Below are positions 21,141 through 26,627 of a stretch of DNA of 26,627 nt, one piece after another. A program made the position numbers and the translations under genes. How positions within the stretch are numbered: the stretch's first letter is position 1; the number at the start of each line of letters is the position of its first letter. The DNA comes from AC-32 sp045806105. GTDB taxonomy: Bacteria > Actinomycetota > Thermoleophilia > Gaiellales > Gaiellaceae. The notes below the pieces were generated by a model that did not search any database, was not told where the DNA came from, and worked only from the letters and a program-made list of their open reading frames with translations. Where the stretch lies: NCBI GenBank assembly GCA_045806105.1, contig JBJMJY010000005.1, forward strand, positions 1 to 26,627. The letters run 5' to 3'.

Positions 21141-22187
21141 CTAGTTGTCGTCGTAGAGCTCTTCGACGAAGCGCGAAAGCTCGTGCGCAGCGGCGCGGAC
21201 GGAGCGGATCGCCTTCTCGTAGTCCATGCGGACCGGCCCGAGCAGCGTGACCGCCCCGAGCGTCCGGGTCGTGAGACCGTACGAGGCGCCGACGAGCGAG
21301 AGCTCGCGCAAGGCCGGGTGCTCGAGCTCCGGCCCGACGCGCACGAACGGGCGGCGCGGGTCGAGCGCCTGGCTGAGCACCTCCAGCAGCGCCGCGCGCT
21401 TCTCGAGCACCTCGAGCAGCCGCTGGTAGCTCTCGAGCTCGCGTCCGTGGAGATCCTCGAGCAGGCCGGCGGTGCCGCCGACGTAGAGGCTCTGCTCCTC
21501 CGCGGCGAGCGCCTCCTCGAAGAGCGGCCGCAGCGTCGTCAGGAACGCGACCTCGCGTGCGCCGAGACGCGGCTCGTCCAGGCGGCGCCGCAGCAGGTTG
21601 CTGCCGAGCTCGAGGCCGGCCACCTGGTCGTTCAGGTACTGCGTCGCCCAGGTGACGAGGCCGGGATCGACGGGCTCGAGGAAGCGGAAGACCCGCTTGG
21701 TCACGCTGCCGGTCGACGTGATCACGACGACCATCACGACCTGCGGCTGGAGCAGCAGCACCTCGACGTGCCTCACCGTCGCACTGCCGAGCGGAGGCGC
21801 CGAGACGAGCGCGAGCAACCGCGTCAGCTCGGAGAGCATCTCCGAGGTCGCCTGCAGCGCGTGGTCGACCTCGTTCCGGGCGACCGTGAGGTCTAGCGGG
21901 AAGCCTCCCGGCTGCGGGTCGAGCCGCTCGAGCAGGCGGTCGGCGTAGTAGCGGTACCCGCGCTCGGTCGGGACGCGCCCGGCAGACGTGTGGGGGTGCG
22001 TCAGCAAGCCGCGGCGCTCGAGCTCGGAGAGCTCACTGCGCACGGTCGAGGTCGAGACCGCTAGGCCGATGCGCTCCACGAGCGTCCGCGACCCCACCGG
22101 CTCGCGGCTCGCGACGTACTCCTCGACGATGCCGCGCAGAATCGCCCGCTGGCGGGCCGTGAGGTCTGGTTCGACGACGCTTGGCAT
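21141..22187 (-). CDS. hrcA: Heat-inducible transcription repressor HrcA
   Basis: HrcA represses heat-shock operons by binding CIRCE and is itself folded by GroEL. ATG start 22187, 348 residues. The N-terminal winged helix (LTARQRAILRGIVEEYVASREPVGSRTLVERIGLAVSTSTVRSELSELERRGLLTHPHTSAGRVPTERGYRYYAD) is a clear match, followed by the GAF-like middle (VVMVVVITSTGSVTKRVF) and the C-terminal GAVTLLGPVRMDYEKAI. The gene lies between hemW and dnaJ. No CIRCE repeat (TTAGCACTC-N9-GAGTGCTAA) is visible upstream, so this copy does not seem to control its own hrcA-dnaJ unit from here. A TAAAAT box sits 12 bases before the start. Confidence 0.96.
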   Translation of the reverse strand: MPSVVEPDLTARQRAILRGIVEEYVASREPVGSRTLVERIGLAVSTSTVRSELSELERRGLLTHPHTSAGRVPTERGYRYYADRLLERLDPQPGGFPLDLTVARNEVDHALQATSEMLSELTRLLALVSAPPLGSATVRHVEVLLLQPQVVMVVVITSTGSVTKRVFRFLEPVDPGLVTWATQYLNDQVAGLELGSNLLRRRLDEPRLGAREVAFLTTLRPLFEEALAAEEQSLYVGGTAGLLEDLHGRELESYQRLLEVLEKRAALLEVLSQALDPRRPFVRVGPELEHPALRELSLVGASYGLTTRTLGAVTLLGPVRMDYEKAIRSVRAAAHELSRFVEELYDDN

Positions 22188-22199
22188 CCCTTTGCAGGG

Positions 22200-22205
22200 A
22201 TTTTA
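22200..22205 (-). promoter_or_regulatory. Possible -10 box for hrcA-dnaJ, overlapping the hemW stop
   Basis: TAAAAT contains the hemW TAA stop and is 12 bases before the hrcA ATG, with AAAGGG just before the ATG. A GTGACG hexamer 15 bases upstream is a possible -35. TAAAAT is unusually AT-rich for this genome and close to consensus. It would give the hrcA-dnaJ run its own promoter. Confidence 0.35.
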
Positions 22206-23323
22206 GGCGAGGAGCTCCGCCGTCACGCCGCCGCCCAGGAAACGCCCGCGCTTCGTCAGGGCGAGCGCGTTGCCGGTCTCTGCGCGCCGGACGAGGCCGA
22301 GCCGCTCCAGCCGCTCCACGGCGTCACCGTCGACCGCCTCCGCCAGCCCCGTAAGCCGCAGCGGCTCGTCGAGGCGCAGGCCGAGCAGCACGCGCTCGGA
22401 ACGCCGCACCCGCTCCGGCAGCGCCTCGACCTCGCGCTCCGGCCGCTCCCCCGCGCGCAGGGACGCGAGGTAAGGCCCGAGCCTCGGTGTCGTGCGCCAG
22501 CGCCGGCCGCCGATTGTCGAGACAGCGCCGATCCCGAGACCGAGATAGTCCCGGCCGCGCCAGTACGCGAGGTTGTGCCGCGAGCGCAGGTCCCGCCCGT
22601 CGACGAGCCGCGTCGGCCGGCAGAAGTTCGCCGTCTCGTACCAGCGGTAGCCCGCCTCCGTCAGCCGCGCGACGACGCGCTCGAAGTACGACTCCATGGC
22701 CTCGGCCTGGCGCGCGAGCTCGGCCCCGTGTGCGCGGGTGAAGCGCGTCCCCGGCTTCGCCTCCAGCTCGTAGCAGGAGAGGTGCTCCGGCGCCAGCGTC
22801 AGCGCCTCGCTCAGATCGGCGTCGAGGTCGGCGGTGCTCTGGCCGGGGATCCCGTAGATGAGATCGAGTGATATGTTGTCAAAGCTGGCATCACGGAGAG
22901 CGTAGACGGCGCGGCGGACGTCTTCCGGACCGGCGCGCCGCTCCAGCACCGAGAGCAGCCGGGGCTGGAAGCTCTGCGCGCCCAGCGAGACACGCGTCAC
23001 GCCGCAGTCACGCAAGAGCCGGGCGAGCGCGGGCGTCACGGTCTCCGGGTTCGCCTCGACGGTCACCTCCTCGGCCGGCGGCAGCGCTCCCAGCAGGCGC
23101 TCGAGCTCGCGCGGCTCGGTCAGCGTCGGCGTCCCGCCGCCGAGGAACACGCTCTCGAGCTGCGGCGCGAGCGCTTCGCGTTCGAGCGCCAGCTCTGCGA
23201 GCAGCGCGTCGACGTACGCGCCGTGCTGCCCCTGCCGGCCAACAACCGTGACGAAGTCGCAGTAGCCGCAGCGCGACGCGCAGAACGGCAGGTGAACGTA
23301 CAGATGCCTGGCTCCGGCGCGAC

Positions 23324-23327
<4 letters not shown>
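22203..23327 (-). CDS. hemW: Radical SAM heme chaperone HemW
   Basis: HemW is a radical-SAM protein that carries heme to respiratory or other heme proteins (formerly annotated as oxygen-independent coproporphyrinogen oxidase). GTG start 23327, 374 residues. The cluster motif is CASRCGYC (Cys16, Cys20, Cys23) in YVHLPFCASRCGYCDF. The HemN-only extra cysteine motif is absent, and the HNLAYWRGRDYLGLGIGAVS motif with the HNxxYW signature supports HemW. Further blocks: VFLGGGTPTL, EANPETVTP, RVSLGAQSFQ and LDLIYGIPGQ. The start overlaps the lepA stop (GTGA). The lepA-hemW-hrcA order is common in Gram-positive bacteria. Confidence 0.95.
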
Positions 23328-25117
<1,790 letters not shown>

Positions 25118-25123
25118 GGCTGA

Positions 25124-26627
25124 TCAGCTGCGGGCGAAACGGCCGCGCAAGGAGAGTAGCGCCTGCATCTCGCGCACCCGGAGGACGCGACAGACGGCGA
25201 GGTATGCGGCGGTGGCGAGGAGCAGGCCTGCTCCGAGCGACACGGCCTGGGCCGGGAAGGATCGGCCGAGCACGTCGTCGAGAGGCCACCACACGGCGTA
25301 GGAGACGACAGCCACGACGGCCGAGGCGGCGATGATCTTGAGCAGGCTGAACGTGATCGCCGCGCCGCCGATGCTGCCGAGCCGCCGGCGCATCAGCACG
25401 AGCAGCACCCCGGTCGCAACGACGTTCGAGACGGCTGTCGCGAGTGGGATCCCCCAGGTGCCGAAGCGGTAGAACGCGAAGTCGAGTGCCGCGTTGAGAC
25501 CGAGGTTGCCGAGCGCGACGGCCGTCGGCAGCCAGTTCTCCTGCAGGCTGAAGAAGCCTCGGTTGAGCATCAGCATCGCGCCGTTGAAGACGAGCCCGGC
25601 GCTGAACGCGGCGAGCGCGCCGGCGACCACCGGCGTCTGGTCGGGCGACCACGCGCCGCGCTGGTAGAGGATGCGGATGATCGGCTCGGCGAGCACGGCG
25701 CTGACGACCGCGGTCGGCGCAAGCAGGAACGCGATCTGCCGCAGGCCACGGGAAACCGTCTCGCCGAAGCCGCGCATGTCGCCGCGACTCGCCAGGCGTG
25801 AGAGCGTCGGGAAGAGCACGGTTGCGATCGCGACGGAGAACATCCCCTGCGGGAGCATGTAGACGAGGAAGGCTTTCTGGATCGCGGTGGGCGCGAGATC
25901 GGGGTCGATCAACCGGGACGCGAAGAGCGTGTCGATCAGCGCGTTGACGTTGATGAGGCCGAGGCCAAGGGTGACGGGGATCATCAGCTTGAACACCTGG
26001 CGTACCGCCGGATCCCGCCAGTCGATGACGGCGCGCAGCCGCTCCTCTCCACGGTCGAGCGTGCGGAGCCACGGCATCGGCAGCAGCACCTGCAGGAACG
26101 TCGCCACGAGGATCGAGATGGCGTAGACGTAGAGCTGGGTGTCGGTCGAGTCGGCCTGCGGAACGCCGATCACGAGCCCCGCGATGATCGCGACGTTCCA
26201 GAGCACCGGCGAGAGAGCCGGCACCGTGAAGTGGTCGTAGCTGTTCAGGATCCCGACGACGACGCCGGAGACTCCGAGCAGCGTCACGATCGGGAAGAGG
26301 ATGCGCGACAGGGTGACCGCAAGCGCGGGGTCGTTGCCGGGGTCGCCGAAGAGCCCGATCACCCACGGCGCGATCAGGATGAAGACGCACGTCAGCGCCG
26401 TCAGCCCGAGCAGCATCAGGTAGAAGAGGCTCGACGCGACACGCCATGCACGACGGCGCTCGCCGTGCTCGAGCAGATCGCTGAACACGGGCACGAACGC
26501 CGAGGAGAGGGCGGCATCCGCGACGAGCGCGCGAACCAGATTCGGGATCTGGAACGCAACCGTGAATGCATTGATCGGGCCTGCGGCGCCGAAGAAGTAG
26601 GCCGCGACCATCTCGCGAACGAGCCCG
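25124..26627 (-). CDS. murJ: Lipid II flippase MurJ (MviN), N-terminus beyond the right edge
   Basis: MurJ flips the peptidoglycan precursor lipid II across the cytoplasmic membrane. The frame is open to the window end, so the start is missing; the first visible codons GLVREMVAAYFFGAAGPINAFTVAFQIPNLVRAL are the conserved first-helix region, so only a few tens of residues are lost. About 500 residues are present, with many hydrophobic helices: SSAFVPVFSDLLEHG, PQGMFSVAIATVLFPTLSRLASRGDM, QRGAWSPDQTPVVAGALAAFSAGLVFNGAMLMLNRGFFSLQENWLPTAVALGNLGLNAALDFAFY. The C-terminal extension found in mycobacterial MurJ (pseudokinase) is absent. It lies 6 bases upstream of lepA. MurJ/MviN family membership is clear. 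Confidence 0.94.
   Translation of the reverse strand, partial: GLVREMVAAYFFGAAGPINAFTVAFQIPNLVRALVADAALSSAFVPVFSDLLEHGERRRAWRVASSLFYLMLLGLTALTCVFILIAPWVIGLFGDPGNDPALAVTLSRILFPIVTLLGVSGVVVGILNSYDHFTVPALSPVLWNVAIIAGLVIGVPQADSTDTQLYVYAISILVATFLQVLLPMPWLRTLDRGEERLRAVIDWRDPAVRQVFKLMIPVTLGLGLINVNALIDTLFASRLIDPDLAPTAIQKAFLVYMLPQGMFSVAIATVLFPTLSRLASRGDMRGFGETVSRGLRQIAFLLAPTAVVSAVLAEPIIRILYQRGAWSPDQTPVVAGALAAFSAGLVFNGAMLMLNRGFFSLQENWLPTAVALGNLGLNAALDFAFYRFGTWGIPLATAVSNVVATGVLLVLMRRRLGSIGGAAITFSLLKIIAASAVVAVVSYAVWWPLDDVLGRSFPAQAVSLGAGLLLATAAYLAVCRVLRVREMQALLSLRGRFARS

Noticed and set aside
22188..22202. CIRCE operator upstream of hrcA
   Set aside because: Only 15 bases separate hemW and hrcA and no TTAGCACTC/GAGTGCTAA arms are present here or in the hemW end.

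Overview
This is a GC-rich, gene-dense bacterial chromosome segment. Many start codons are GTG, and adjacent genes often overlap by 1-8 bases. Conserved family content, codon bias (NNC/NNG) and the gene order lepA-hemW-hrcA-dnaJ-prmA-mtaB-HIT-yqeY-phoH-ybeY-dgkA-cdd-era point to a high-GC Gram-positive, most likely a deep-branching actinobacterium of the Thermoleophilia type (Gaiellales/Solirubrobacterales). That placement is inference from style and synteny, not a database match. Apart from a tRNA-Leu, a phosphofructokinase and a secreted metalloprotease, everything is on the minus strand.

Layout by coordinate. 1-4873 (minus): a branched-chain-amino-acid-type ABC transporter operon, transcribed livJ-like lipoprotein, livH, livM, livG, livF (livF runs off the left edge), with a promoter candidate and a perfect inverted repeat upstream. 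5077-6212 (plus): tRNA-Leu(CAA), then a pfkA whose active-site residues predict pyrophosphate rather than ATP as donor. 6209-8629 (minus): a GT-C-like membrane glycosyltransferase, a degenerate indole-glycerol-phosphate-synthase-like protein, a 176-bp intergenic region rich in palindromes, and a 67-aa unknown protein. 8701-13026: deoC plus a full-length and a truncated aldehyde dehydrogenase (minus), interrupted by a plus-strand secreted gluzincin metalloprotease. Together deoC and the dehydrogenases suggest deoxyribose-phosphate cleavage followed by acetaldehyde oxidation.

13054-26627 (minus) is a long housekeeping series: murJ (partial, right edge), lepA, hemW, hrcA, dnaJ, prmA, mtaB, a HIT protein, yqeY, phoH, ybeY, a dgkA-PAP2 fusion, cdd, era and a HAD hydrolase. 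It covers lipid II flipping, translation quality control, heat-shock control, rRNA/tRNA maturation and undecaprenol/lipid phosphate recycling.

Nothing in the window looks like a phage, IS element, CRISPR array or classical defence system. The most interesting signals are: three genes that appear to start with CTG; two apparent pseudoenzymes (the TrpC-like protein and the short ALDH); the DgkA-PAP2 fusion; a pair of related 16-bp palindromes bracketing a tiny unknown gene; a terminator/attenuator-like structure directly before the TrpC-like gene; and recurring TAnnnT boxes 6-8 bases before start codons, suggesting leaderless transcripts.
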